A stretch of DNA of 64,000 bases from Cordia subcordata (taxonomy: Eukaryota; Streptophyta; Magnoliopsida; Boraginales; Cordiaceae), in assembly GCA_028554755.1 (NCBI GenBank), contig JAPTOF010000010.1, forward strand, positions 1,066,501 through 1,130,500, read 5' to 3'. The notes beneath the pieces are model-generated. The model ran no database searches. It saw nothing but the letters and a program-made list of their open reading frames with translations, and was not told the origin of the DNA. Made by a program: the position numbers and the translations under genes. Of this stretch, positions 40,981 through 53,799 are shown one piece after another (positions within the stretch are counted from its first letter, which is position 1; the number at the start of each line of letters is the position of its first letter).

Positions 40981-41772
40981 CAAGGTGTTAGGTTGAATTT
41001 GATTGATACACTCGCATACTATAACGCTTGCAAGGTTTTCAATTTACCCAGCGAGACGAGATGCAAATATTTTTGGACAAAAACAGGATAGCAAAAATTG
41101 AATGTCGAAACTCTGAGAAAGAATATGAATTGACTGAAATCTCAAACCATTATATCCTCCGCTCAATCCTAGGTCCAGCTTTATATAAAAATGTGTCTAG
41201 ATGCGTTGTTATATGACGCTACCTACAATAAATTCCTCATCACATTATAGACAGGGGAAAAAAAAAACAAAACAAAAACAAAAATGGGAAATCATAACCC
41301 AAATCCCCTGTCCTTCAGGAACGGAATTTTTCAGAAAAGGATTTGGTCAATGAGAAATATCTTTCTCAAATTTCCTTGACCTGTTATGTCATTTTTTCAG
41401 TAATGAGAAGCTATTGTTTACCTTGATGATTTATCCATGTGCAATAAACACCATAATAACATTTTGGCATGACCTTAATCCTAAGATTCAAATGGCAAAG
41501 CAAAGAGCAAAACACATTACATAGAAAACTTTCCTCCCACTTTTGAGTTTCCTATTCCAAGTCTTTAATAAGTAACAAAAGATAACAAATTCCATAATAT
41601 GAAGAGACGAAAAAATGTCGTATGAAGCATGTAATGATAACACATCAATCGACAAACATCAAACAAACCTCCATAAGAACCTTGTAAATTCCCCGCGACT
41701 GGACATAAATGGGGATGATGTGATAGAAACACAGTGTGTTTAAAAGACCACAAGTAAAATTTTGGAGCGTCT

Positions 41773-43886
41773 TTAGCCTGCCATCTGAGTCAAGCGATGG
41801 ATGGTACTTCTTGCAACCCTGTTACCAGGATCAAACTTCATAACAGTCCTGAGGTCTTCAGCCCCTAGCTTGTACTTCTCCATGCTCTCGTACAAGAGGG
41901 CACGCTGTACGAGGACAGCAACATTATTGCTGTCATGCTCAAGCACCTGCATAGATTATGCAGCTGTTAGAGTCTTGTTGAGATGAACCGTAAAATATCC
42001 ATGAACTGAAGTGTTATATGGTTAGCCAGGAAAATGAAAATGACCCAGCAACTCAATTAGAATGTTGCATAATTAACCAGGAAATTAACAACACGCAACC
42101 CATCAGAGCAACCACAGAAAGGAAGGGTAAGATGATAATGCATCACATCTCACATAATTTGCCTTGCTTGTATTCAGAGTCCGGCATTTTCAACAATTAT
42201 GGTATTTAGAGACAGAAGAAGGGTCGTTAAAAGTTACACAAGGTACTTATTCTTGAATCAACAAAAACAGATTCTAAAGAATTCTCCAAACACACAACAA
42301 TTGGCAAGGAGGATGCTCCAAAATGTCAGATATGAAATGCATTTTTCCAGCAGTTAGGATTCTTTAATATTCCAAACCCACAATTCTAAGGAGTATCATA
42401 AGATCAACATACTATCAACTTCAAGGTGAAGAAATAACCTAGCAATAGAATTCGTATGTTTAGCATAAGCATCTGTAATTGACTTTACGATCTCAATGCT
42501 TTTAAATTAAGAAAAAGACCATACCTTTGAACAGTCTGCTACGGCTTTCTTATATTCCCCAACTTCTTTGTAACATGACGCTCTGCTGGATAATACATCA
42601 AAAGTGCCAGCATGATCACCAGCCTTCTCAAGGAGAATGACGGCCCAAGACAACCACTTTATAGCATCAGCATACTGTCCGCTTTTGTAATTATCCATTC
42701 CTTTGCTCTTTGCAGCTGAGGCAGAAACTCCAGCTGGTGGAGGAGGAAGCCCATCAAGCTCAGTCGTTCCACTTGTATCATCCCCTCCACCAAACTCGGG
42801 ACCTATTCCCCAGTCATCAACCCCCGAAAACTGCTGGCTTTCCAATCCATCACTTGCTTTTGCAGCGCCACCCGAGGATGTAGTTGACGATGTAAACAAT
42901 GCATCAAAGTCATTAACACCTGAAGACTGAGATGCTGGCTGAGTTTGAGTGTTAAATACTCCAAAATCATCCACATTCGAATATGACCCACCTGTGGTTG
43001 ACCCCATTGAACTACTACCATTGTTTCCTGCAGGAAAAGCATTTGATGCAAATGATGACCCACTTGTCTTGGTAGATTTCTGAAACTCTCCAAATGAATC
43101 ATCAATAGAACTACCCTTGTTATCAGCTTTGCTCCCCGCATTCATACTACCACTTGGTTTAGCACTAAAATCAACCAGATTACCAAATGGATCCTTATTT
43201 GAATTCACACCAATGCCACTTCCAGTTCCAGCCATAGACTTCATTGATGGCCCCCCAAGATTTGGTCCTTTTGTATTACTTCCCCCCAAATTTATGTTAC
43301 TAGTACTACTTTTGTTCACATTATACGCCCCTGTAAAGATCCCGAAACTCTCAGTTGACCCCGAACTTCCACCACTTTTTACCGAATTGCCTGTCTTGGG
43401 CAATGAATCCGCCATCCCTCCCATCGAGAACGCGCTCTTATTCCCTGCGGGACCCGCATTTTTCAAGGGCACATTACCACTACCAACTTTGTTCTGCCCC
43501 AATGCTGATGTCAACAAATCGCTGAACAGACTAGGATCCTTCTTAGCGAGCCCGACATGAGACCCCGTCGCGGGGCCTGATGAAGACCAACTCTTCCCGA
43601 ATATATCCCCGACCATCGATGTTGGGCCAGACAAAGACCCAACCCGGCCCGATTGAGCTGATGCAGCAGCTGGCTGGTGAGTCCACGCGGGCCTATTAGG
43701 TTGGCCCGTCCAAGAAGGGCCCGTACTGGGCTTAGGTTGTTGTGTAGATGTATGCGTATATGACGAAGATGTATTGTTCTTCTGTTCGTTAAGCGATCTG
43801 GGGCGGCCCGAGTTGAGCGTCAGATCGAAATTGAAGCTGCTCAATGAGCCCGAACTGGTATTTGATTTCCCGTAATTCGAATTCAT
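41773..43886 (-). CDS. TPR protein with adaptor-ear-like D/E-F-x-F motifs
   Basis: Two exons (42525-43886, 41773-41946) give 511 residues ending in TAA. Residues 1 to about 380 are low-complexity, rich in G, S, N, T and P, and carry repeated acidic-phenylalanine motifs: KDPFGNLVDF, DDSFGEF, DDFGVF, NDFDALF and DDWGIGPEF. The C-terminal 115 residues form TPR-like helices (YKSGQYADAIKWLSWAVILL, LSSRASCYKEVGEYKKAVAD, VLVQRALLYESMEKYKLGAE). Short motifs of this kind in epsins, auxilins and gamma-synergin bind clathrin and adaptor ear domains, so a role in vesicle traffic is inferred. I know of similar plant TPR proteins but cannot name one. The ATG at 43886 opens the long exon. The long exon has few stops in other frames, a sign of its GC-rich composition. 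Confidence 0.85.
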
Positions 43887-45230
43887 AATTCCTATCTTAT
43901 CTTCACAAATTTATCAACTTTTTCGGATTTATTTTTCTGGGTATAGAATTTTTAACAAAAATGAATCAATAAAATGAAAATATCTAACAAAGAACACACA
44001 TAAAAATAAAATGAGGAAGAGATTAAAAAAAAAAAAAAGAATTGTAGATCTAAGTATGGAAATGGAAAATTTGAAGATCTGGGTATTGTTACAGAAGTGT
44101 ACCTGATGAGGATCAGATTGAGAGACCAAAGAGAAAAACACAAAGAACTTGGCTATGGAGATGAGGAAATAGGATGGGCGATGCTAACATGCGCCACGAA
44201 GGACAGTGTCTTAGAGGGAAAATAGAATGGGGGAAGAGATGAATGGTGGGATTCGATTTATAATAAGCTTAATTTAGGAGCTTCTAGTAGTGGTGATCCT
44301 CATTTATTTTACCTCTTTTTTTTTTTTCCCTTTTAAAAAAATTGTGAATGTTTGGGCAGGTTTTGCACGGAAGATGAAGGGCAGAGTTGTGACTTCTCGG
44401 AGCAAGTCAGGCTTTGTTGGTAAAAGATGTTAATAAAGTTCGATGATACAATACGGATCTCGGATCGTGAAGATTACAAAAATTTGAGGAGTCAGGTATC
44501 ATTTTATGCCAAATCACTCCACGTATAATTCCTCAAACCACATATTTTACACGAACTAGAGCCAACCTACACTTAATTTTCATCGTTTCAGAAGTGATGC
44601 AATTGTTCATCAATGTTAAGAAAGAGTGACATAATTAGTTCATATTGTTCTAAACTTATTCAATTAATCCTCATCGATACAAAAAGATCAAGTATTTGGT
44701 CCTCAATATTTGGTTGATGTGAAGGACCACTTGTATTGATAAATAAGTTACTTTTAAAACAATATAAATTAAAATGAAATAATATTCAAAAAAATGAGGA
44801 TTAATTATGTTACTTTCGAAACAATGACCACTAAAACAGAACAATACGTGTAGCAACTAATTACGAGATTTGCCTTTTGCAAAATGGCCGTTGAACAATT
44901 TTTGTTTCATATGTAAAAAAAAATATATCAATAAAGCACTTATGAGAGTAATGGATGCACTAAAGCATTCTTAAAACAAACTAAATCAATCCAAACAAAG
45001 CCACATCTCACTTAGTATCATGAAGCCCGAATATCTTCTCTGTCAAAGGTTTCCATACAATGCTATGTTCAGAAAACTAGAAAAAGTTCCCCAATGGACA
45101 AAGACCAAATGATATTTTTACACTTATAATGTCCAAAAACTCAGAAATAGCACGAGAGAATATTCGTTATGCAAGAACAACCACCTTCATCTGATGCTAA
45201 GTGTCTCGGTTTTGGCCGGAGACTTGCACA
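43887..45230. other. Intergenic between the TPR gene and MORF3
   Basis: 5' leader and promoter of the TPR gene followed by AT-rich DNA. No exon was seen. Around 44500-44850, GGACC-type words suggest old repeat DNA. Confidence 0.45.
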
Positions 45231-48200
45231 TTATTGAGCATTGTTCCCCTGATAGCCTCCCTTATTCGGAGGGTAACCTCCCCCACCGTGCTGAGATTCA
45301 TTTTGGCCACCCGTTGATGCCGGTTGTTGTACAGAGGTTTGCTGATTCGGTGACCAACCTTGTCTTTGTACTGGCTCCCTTCTTTCAGCCTGCATTGTCT
45401 CCCTGCGTCTATCATACCTTGGACGAGGTCTGGGCCTACTTTGTTGCCTCTCGTTAAATCTATACTGTGGTCTGTGGATGACTTTTCCGTCCACAAACAG
45501 ATCCCCTAGAATTTAGGTACACGAAAACAATCAATACTAGCTTGAACTTGACAAACGAATACAAAGCTGATTTATGCTATCCTGACTAGTTACTATAGTT
45601 CAAGTATCCAGGAGGGGGGGGGGGGGGGAAGAAAAAAAGAGAAAAAAAATATTCAAGTATCCAGGGGACTGACCTCCATAATCCTTGTTTGGGACATCAA
45701 GGTATGAATCAGGCAAAACCCACAGAACACCAGGCTGTTCTGTACAGCAAATACAAAATCCATAACACAAAGTGTTGCAAAATGTGAAACAATCTTCATG
45801 AACTATATAAAACTTGATTGATGACTTCTAAAATTTAAGATTAGTCAAAGTTTACAAGCTTTAGCCACTGACTTATCAGAATTCTGTAATATAAACTGAA
45901 AATGAAAGCAGAACATACTAAAAGAAAAAATAAGACAAGTAATAGCCATGAACACCTCCCTGACTACAAAGCAAGACATACATGTGGAATACTTAATACC
46001 TTTAACCTTGTATGAAAGTTCTTCAGATATCAGAGCACCAAATCCTGTGTATGTTGTCGTACAAACAGAATAAATTTTCTTCTTCGCCTCTTCTTCACTG
46101 CATAATTATTAAACAAAAATGACAACAATTTAAAACACAATAACAAGTACTTACATAGGCATCCATTGATAGGTTCAGCAGACAGCAAAAATACTCTCCA
46201 AAAAATCAGATAAGATACACCTTCCAGACTAAACAAGTTCCAATAGTATGTATATGCAAATACTGCTTATCACAATTCCTACAATAGAGACATACCACAA
46301 GTAGAATTATACATTTAAAAACCAATTGGAGGATTTGAAGGATCCTCCCTTTCCCATCTTTGAATAAGAACTTCCACCACTTCTGAAGTGGCAGCAAAGA
46401 CTAAATTCCAGGAACTTGTAGTTGGCGTCCTCATCAAACTTGCTGGTCCAAAAATTATTATCACTGCTAGCTTTGTTTACTTCTCTCTTCTGGTTCATTG
46501 ACTTCTCATAAATTCCTCCCTCACTCCCTCCCTGTCTAAAGGGCCTGCCATGTCTTATCCCACAAGTTCCCAATTTGGTAGAGCTCATAGAGTACTTGAA
46601 ATGCAAACTCCTCAAGACTCGCTATCCTTCCATCAGCAGAGTTCAGAAAAGTGAGCCAAATTGTGGCAGGAAAACCCACATAATCCAGCTTCAAGGATCC
46701 AAAATATCCAGACATACAGTCAGCAGCTCATCAAAAATAAAGCACAGGGTTCACATAAGTACAACCTTCTCCATCCGTCCCGCAATGCAAAATTGTCAAA
46801 AATAATTTCCAGAATAACCTCTCATAGTTTGAAGTTTCTGATAAGGAAAAGAAGTGCGGCAACAAAATCACCCTCAGCGCATTTCATCAACATGGTACTT
46901 AGTCAATAGACTTTGATACACAACTTTTCCTGCTAAAACACAAAAATTTGCAGGAAAGAGAACTATCCACTTGCATTCTAAACAAAAACACAAAGAAAAG
47001 TTATTTTCTGTTCTTCTTGACATTCCCTCAACTCAATATTTCCCAAGAACACTTCCTTGCATAAACAAATGCAACCACAATGATCATATATATTGACAGG
47101 TCCAGAAATGAAAAATCACTTTAAAGGCGACATATATTGCCATCTTTACTTCCGCATACTCACATACTTGCATGCACAACAGATTATTGATACACCAAAA
47201 AAAAAATTGGACAAAGTCCACAAATAACTACAAGCAAGCAACAAAAGAACAAACTTTTGCACAACATATCAAATACAACTCCCCGACCATGTGTACTACT
47301 TCAAGTCTTCAAACAATTGCTGAACCAAAACTACTGAACCAATTAATCACTGCACCACAAGACTATATGAACTACATACACATGTATACACATACGTCTT
47401 ATAAGGGCGCGTGTGCATGACAATTATGTATCATGTGAACATGCACAGGCATAGATACAAATGCATTCCAAATTGTTCCCAGCGAACCTCACCTAGTATA
47501 CAATGTCATTTCCAGAGTACATTAAAACACAAATGCTCGAAATAGAAAATAAAAGTCCATAATTATTGGCAGGGAACAGAACAGCAACCGAGGCAATCAA
47601 AACGCACAATCAAATACCATTGACATTTAAACAATTTCAAACTAATTCAATTGATATTTCGAAGTTCTACAACCTCTATAACAATTAGTTCTCTATATTA
47701 CAAAAATAATCACCAAATTTTGCAAAATAATATGAGGCTTACAGGCAAATATCTCCCCATAGTTTCAACAAAAACCGCATATTAGACACTAAACTATCGT
47801 AATAATCTAATACACCCCTCTTCACTTCTGCAACTAGAGTTGTAAATTTTATATACCTCTAAGAGGTAAAAGAATAAAAACAAAAAAATCAAAATAAGAA
47901 GCAAATAAAAGGAGCTAAAAGCTGTACCTTCCAACGACAGCAGCTAGGGTTTTGACGTAAGCATTAATCATCTCATCTTCGGAGGGTTTATTGGGCTCGT
48001 TCGGGAACTCCATAACGATCAACCAGTGCTCGTAATCGCAGCCGTCCAATAGTATCGTCTCCTTCGGTGGCCGGTTGCTCCAGTTCGGCGACGGGTCGTT
48101 GAGCGGAGAGTATCCGCCCGACCCGGAAGTTTTGGGGCGGGTCTGGGCGACCCTGGTGTGACCCAGATGGCCCATTTGGTCTTGGAGGATTGGGAGGGCG

Positions 48201-48274
48201 TATCGTGTGTGTGAGGAAGACAGTGCGCGGGTCAGCGCTGAGGCTAACGTGCGCCGGGCGGTGAATAGCGCCAT
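45231..48274 (-). CDS. MORF3: Multiple organellar RNA editing factor MORF3
   Basis: Four exons (47928-48274, 46000-46097, 45674-45739, 45231-45505) give 261 residues ending in TAA. MORF/RIP proteins bind PPR editing factors and are needed for C-to-U RNA editing in mitochondria and plastids. The start [20 protein letters not shown] is a basic, serine-rich organelle presequence, and MORF3 is mitochondrial. The MORF box follows: [56 protein letters not shown] and [20 protein letters not shown]. The C-terminal tail is R- and Q-rich and ends GGYQGNNAQ. The MAL..RRTL start and RPKTSGSG match MORF3 best from memory. At exon 3 only the first of two AG acceptors 5 bases apart keeps frame, giving EQPGVLW. 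Confidence 0.92.
45599..45664. repeat. Direct repeat around a poly-G tract in MORF3 intron 3
   Basis: TTCAAGTATCCAGG occurs at 45599-45612 and at 45651-45664, separated by 15 G (45614-45628) and an A-rich stretch. The second copy is about 10 bases from the exon 3 donor. Confidence 0.8.
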
Positions 48275-48709
48275 TTTTGTTTTATTTTGATGAGAAATGA
48301 GAAGCGAGCTGAAAATCAGCTAAACCCCAGTGGCCAGCGCTGAGATTTATCAGAGGCTGTATTTGCATTTGGGGCTTTCAAGTTTTACATAATCACGTTT
48401 TGCTCCCCAAAAGTTCAAATTATTCTTATTTATATAGTCATCGCTTGCAGGATCTTTTCCTCACTTTCGCCTTTTTTTTTTTTTTTAATGACAAAGAATT
48501 CACATTCTATTTCGGGGTGCAGTAGCACGACTCAACGCTTGTACCAAGTCAAACATGGATTGGCTAATTCTTTTCTTTTTTTTTTTTTCTATTTGTGGTG
48601 AAAAAGATATAATTTGAATCTGAAAATTTTTTTACTAGTAAAACCTGTGTATTCGATACTTAGAAGGCAACATTACTTAACCAACTTTAGGTGATGATTG
48701 ATTATGGTA

Positions 48710-50022
48710 TCTATACTATTATATATAACAGACCCCGTTACATGTAATGTTACCAAATGGTGTTGCTAGTTTCATGCCACGTGTATATTGCCACACATAA
48801 TTATTTAAAACAAGTTTCTACTGCATCAATTCCCAAAATTAATTTATAGACATTATAGATTTGTTGTTTAAATTATACAATCAACTAAATTATTTATTTG
48901 TTGTTCAATTCGATTTCTTCCCTTTTCTGTACTAAAAAATCTTTCCTTTTTCTTCTTCATATATTATTTATACTTAATCACTAGCCTAAGATCATGGTTA
49001 AATCATTATTTTAGTATTATATTTAAGCTCATACATTCCAATCTCACTCAGATCATAGTTAAACCATTATTTTAGTATTATATTTAAGCTCATACATTCC
49101 AATCTCACTCATAGCACACATATTCACTTCCTTTTTTTTTAGATAATCATAATTCAATTGATTTTTTTTATTATCATAATTTTTCCGTAATTCAAAATTG
49201 TGATATCTTGCAAATTTCAAAATTTTGAATATATAGAGAAATCACATGTATGTTGTCAATTTTTGTCAGATCTATTTTGATTTACACACTAATTGCTGCT
49301 GTAATCATTAGTTATGAGTGGTTTCCTTTATATTAAACCCTTTTATATGTACACACACATACATATATATGTGTAGATGTTTCGTAGTGTTATTTCCCTT
49401 ATTTTTGCCTCAGTATATAGCTTTTTGAGAGCGAAGGTAAGAAAAAAAATTATTTATTATTTTATTATCTTACACATCTATTTAAATGTTAGTTCCTTAT
49501 ATGTGGTTTGGGTTGTACTTATTCATCTCTGTTATGGTATCTTTATCTTAGTTTCTGTTTTTTATTCATTTTTTTGTTTTTCATTTAAATTTCCCATCTA
49601 AAAATACATTTTTTTAATATTTTTTTTAATGTTATCTTGATCATTGTTAGAATGTTATTTTTTTTTACTTTCTATTGGCATGTTGCTTCTTTTTACTAAA
49701 CCGGTATGATTTATTAAATTAAAATATTAAATATATTTTTAGAAAATGGAAGTAAGTCTTCCTTTCATTTTAAGAAGAATATGTGAAAATATAAGATTCT
49801 TCAAAATCCTTTTCTAATCTGTAATTTAATTTTAGATCCTAAACGTAATTCTGCCAATAAACAAATATATAAGAACTTGACTACTTAAAATGTTATTGTA
49901 TATATTGCAGTCTATTCATTATATGATATTTAAAGCATAGTAACATCGTTAATTTCTTTTTGTTTTGATAAAATATAGCAAGTTATTCTACATCCCGTGC
50001 AATCGCACATGTGACATACTAG
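48710..50022 (+). mobile_element. Non-autonomous Helitron (1.3 kb)
   Basis: The 5' end is TCTATACTATTATATATAAC and the 3' end is CCCGTGCAATCGCACATGTG followed by ACATACTAG. GTGC/GCAC forms a small hairpin about 10 bases before the terminal CTAG. The element sits exactly between A and T (A|TC ... CTAG|T), as Helitrons do, and there is no target duplication. No Rep or helicase frame fits in 1.3 kb, so it is non-autonomous. Its inside carries a 61-bp tandem duplication. Confidence 0.75.
48991..49112. repeat. 61-bp tandem duplication inside the Helitron
   Basis: Units 48991-49051 and 49052-49112 both begin ATCATRGTTAAAYCATTATT and end CAATCTCACTCA. They differ at about three positions. Confidence 0.9.
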
Positions 50023-50709
50023 TATAATACTATTACACAACCAATTTAGTTTTACACAACTTGGATATATGTAGTAACTTTGAGTTTAAATACTTCGTAA
50101 TCATATATTTTTATTTCAATTAAACTATTAGACACGTTATTTTCTTGTGTTTTACCCCAAAAAGTCTTTTTTTTTTAATTGGAAAAAGAAACTCAAGGCT
50201 GAGAGTTGATTTGTAATGTTGTTAACACACTAGTAGAATTGCTGAATCATAGCAAGTGAGTAGACCATTTGATTTCGCATTCATAAGCTTCCCTCTATAA
50301 CATATATAGAAGAAAAGATTAATCAGAGAAGAAGAAACAGATTTAATTGCTTGAAATGTTATGTAGATTATACAAGGCTTCACAAAGAATATATAAGAGA
50401 GACAAAAATAAGATAAACTGCACTAGGCATGTATGCTTGCGTTCTGCTTCCCTTTTTTGTTTTCCCCTCTTGCATTCTGCTTCTTCTGAAAAGAAACCAT
50501 AAAGCGGCTCTGAACCTTCTTCAAAACAATGTAGTAAACTTGCTTTTCTAACATATATACAACGTAAATTTACTTAAAAGGCATTGGATGATGTCTACGT
50601 GGTTGCGTTCAAATTCCGTGAATAATATTAAAACGCCGTGACACATTTCGGGATTTTAACCATAAATGCACGAGGGAAAACCGGCTTTAAACCGAGCCAA
50701 CGGTCTAAT

Positions 50710-51818
50710 CTATTTGCATGGTGGAGGAATTACTATTCCTCTTTGGGTAACTTGGGCATTAGCACATGAAGAGGCCAGTTTCGTATTGCCAATTGACGTC
50801 AAGTTCACGTTGCTAAGCCGGACATTTGAGCAAGGCACACTTGAACTGCACATTAAGTTCACAGCATTTGGAGTAACTGTAGTCCCCCTTATGTTTTGGT
50901 AAATAACATCGCTGATTTTCACTTGGGATGGTGCCTGCATATCAACAATGAGTCCGTTACACGGTGAGAATTTGGCATTTGATGGTACAAAAATTCTCAT
51001 CACGTAGGTACGAATAGAAGGAGTGAAACGTCGCCCTAGTAACAAAAATCATGACGAGATGTGTTACCTTGACCTCGGCTTTGGATCCGTAATTTTGGTC
51101 TATGATAATCGGGTTCTGCACATTGTCGAACACAATATTACTGAAAAGCACACCCGAAACTTTGCTTGCATCTGAAGCTGCGTATGTTTTGATTCTAAGC
51201 CCGTTTGTTGTCCCCGCCAATGTGCAATTCTTGACTATTATTCCGCTCACATCCAACTCCTTTGCCACCTTGCCAAGGCTACCAATGCTGTTCCCATCAA
51301 CGTCACAAAAATAAGTCCACAAGTAAAAATACATCGGGCTAGCACAATTATTATTTTGCTCTCCTATGCTTGCTTCAAGTGCAACGAAAAATACATAATT
51401 ATTGACCTAAAATCTTATAGTGATCTCATCAGGGACGAATCTAAGATGATTAAGATGAAAGTTTCTAAATTAAATACCTAATGCCATGTCCAGGCCCGCA
51501 AGTGACATTGTTAACGGTGACATTGGTGGAACCTTGACCAATCGAGACACAATCATCACCTGTACGGATGACACTTCTGGATATCTTCACAGTTGTAGAT
51601 TTACTGATGTGAAGTCCATCAGTGTTTGGGCTATTTTCAGGAGCAGTGATATTCAGACTGTGTGCTGTAAATAGGACACTGTTGGTGACATGCATATGAA
51701 ATCCCATGCTGTTTACTAAATTCACCCGCATAAACTTTGTGTTGTTCACATTGTTGAAATACAGAGACTGCAAAATTATTGGAAACAATTGAAAGGTTAG
51801 TGATCACGATATCGTTAA

Positions 51819-51860
<42 letters not shown>

Positions 51861-52866
51861 AGCATGAAAGAGACAAAATTACTCAAAACTTTTTCTTCCC
51901 CAAAAGAGAGACTAATTTGACTATTGTTGTGAAAATAAAAAACTCGTAATAACTTACAGCGGGCAGGTGGACGCAATCAGGGTTCTCCTTGCAATCATTG
52001 TATTGCCATGAGTCTTGACCTTGGCCATCGAAAGTGCCTCGACCAGTGACTATCAGGCCATTAATGGATTCAAAAGAGATCCATCCTTCACCACTGTATA
52101 GAGAGATATCAGGCACTGCTTGTAAGGTTCCTCCAACGTAAATTGTCACAGTTGGTGCTTCGCATGGTCCAGCAAATATTGTCTCGCTTAGTTGGTACAC
52201 CCCTGGAGGGATAAACACCCTTGATCTCCCGTTGAATTTGCATGCAGCATTCCATGCTTTCATGAAAGCCTGCATTAACATTTACATGGTTTTTACGTCT
52301 CGCCATTTTCTGAACATCGAAGATGTTATCAAATGCTTTCTCGTATTGATACGAGAGAAATGTTAACCATCAAGTATAAAACATATCATTTTAGCCCCTC
52401 ATAAAACTCGAATTATAAACAAAGGTAATTTCATAAAGAGCTCAGATGATACATTCTGCAAATGAATGGTTAAAAATTTCTCTCGTATATCAATATGAGA
52501 GAATTTTAATCCCGTTAAAGGCATCTTTAATGAGTATATAATACTTTATAATATGACACTACTTTTGTACCGGAGGTACAAAGATTGATCAGAGAAAGAT
52601 GCTCCAAAATGATTACATTTAAGATATAAATCAGGAGAGACTAAATACATATGTTATATATGAACCTGAGTGCTTTCTTTTTTGCCGTTAGGTTTGGCAC
52701 CAAAATCCAACACGTTAAAAATGGTGTCACGGGGGAGCTGGATTGCGCCTCCTCCATGACCACCGCCACCACCACCAGCCACCGCCGCCGCAATATTGCA
52801 AGAAGCAAGAGCCGAACACAAGATGAATATCAACATTATTGTGCCAGCTCCGCTTGCCATGGCCAT
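50710..52866 (-). CDS. Polygalacturonase (GH28, exo-type)
   Basis: Five exons (52666-52866, 51958-52269, 51478-51767, 51068-51287, 50710-50934) give 415 residues ending in TAG. The enzyme hydrolyses alpha-1,4-galacturonan in pectin in the cell wall. The N-terminus is a signal peptide (TIMLIFILCSALASC) followed by a glycine run. The four GH28 motifs are present: NTD (D221), GDDC (D242, D243), GHG (H265) and RIK (299-301). The three catalytic Asp are intact. The mature protein begins FNVLDFGAKPNGKKES, as in pollen-type exopolygalacturonases; that sub-assignment is from memory. Exon count and phases are regular. Either of two ATGs six bases apart (52866, 52860) could start translation; the first is used. 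Confidence 0.95.
51823..51854. repeat. (TA)n microsatellite in polygalacturonase intron 2
   Basis: About 16 TA units lie directly in the intron between exons 2 and 3. Confidence 0.95.
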
Positions 52867-53680
52867 GATTGTAATCCCTCAAAAAAGCATAAACTAAACT
52901 ATTCTATATATTTTCTTTGTTGTTAGCAGATTATATGTAGATGCATGTATATTTTGCTCCTACCCAGGTTTTGCGTCAAAAGGGTAAGAGCTCTCTTTAC
53001 ATGTAATTTTTGTTTATGCCGATTGTTCAGAAAATAAGAAGCACATTCTAAAATATGGGGTTGTCTCTAAGTCTACGGACAGTGTTCTTTGGTTGATTGC
53101 TACCTTAATTATCTCCCTATATGCATGGCGTGTCTTTTTGTCCTCCCAAATTTATAGCAAAATTAGGCGGAAAAAATTAATTACTAATCAAATGGCTGCA
53201 GATCCAAGAGTGCTTTTTCCTATATATTATTTCTTTTCCTGCATTTTCGTTGGATTGCTTATCGGATAATGTTATGAAGGGGTCGAATAATATAATTAAG
53301 ATGAAATGATTTGAATCATTACACATGAATCAAATAATTAGATCATCATTTTTTTCTTATCATTAATCTTCTTGATAGTATTATAATATTATAAAAAAAG
53401 AAAATCTTTATTCGCAACTATCCCCTAAAAATATTAATTTAACTGCAAACACTAGGACCAATATTCTTCATTGTGATTGGTAAGGTAGTTCACGAGGATA
53501 TTACTTTTGTCAGGGGCGGAATGATAGTTGTAAAGATTTATTTATTTATTTATTTTTGTTTTTTTATTTGTTTTTTATTTTCTATAGACCCCTGCCTATT
53601 TGAAAAGAATAATTAAATTGGTGCATAAATTAAATCGATATTATCTCATGATCAGCCTCAATCTGTGAAACTCCATTTTC
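52867..53680. other. Promoter side of polygalacturonase, then AT-rich DNA
   Basis: No coding exon. Includes TTTATTTATTTATTT near 53538-53575. No clear TATA box could be assigned. Confidence 0.4.
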
Positions 53681-53797
53681 AAGGTGAGAGTTCCTAATCT
53701 CGATTTACCCTTCAATCATGATATTGAAGGTAGACTACCGAGAAGTTTGAGAAAGCTTTGTAATTTCAAGGATTTGGTGCTAAGTTATACAAGCTGT
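53681..53797 (+). pseudogene. Fragment of a leucine-rich-repeat receptor-like gene
   Basis: An open stretch of 39 codons reads VPNLDLPFNHDIEGRLPRSL and RKLCNFKDLVLSY, one and a half plant-type LRRs of the kind in receptor-like proteins such as the EIX receptors. There is no start or neighbouring exon, and TG-rich repeat follows at once. It is a broken gene remnant. Confidence 0.65.
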
Positions 53798-53799
53798 CT

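Larger units (their letters stand above)
48275..50709. other. Intergenic between MORF3 and polygalacturonase
   Basis: Most of it is a Helitron (48710-50022). The rest is AT-rich with no gene. The plus-strand frame 49377-49601 lies inside the Helitron and is not coding. Confidence 0.6.

Noticed and set aside
43117..43560. 147-codon plus-strand frame
   Set aside because: It is the antisense of the long TPR-gene exon; the low-complexity composition keeps several frames open.
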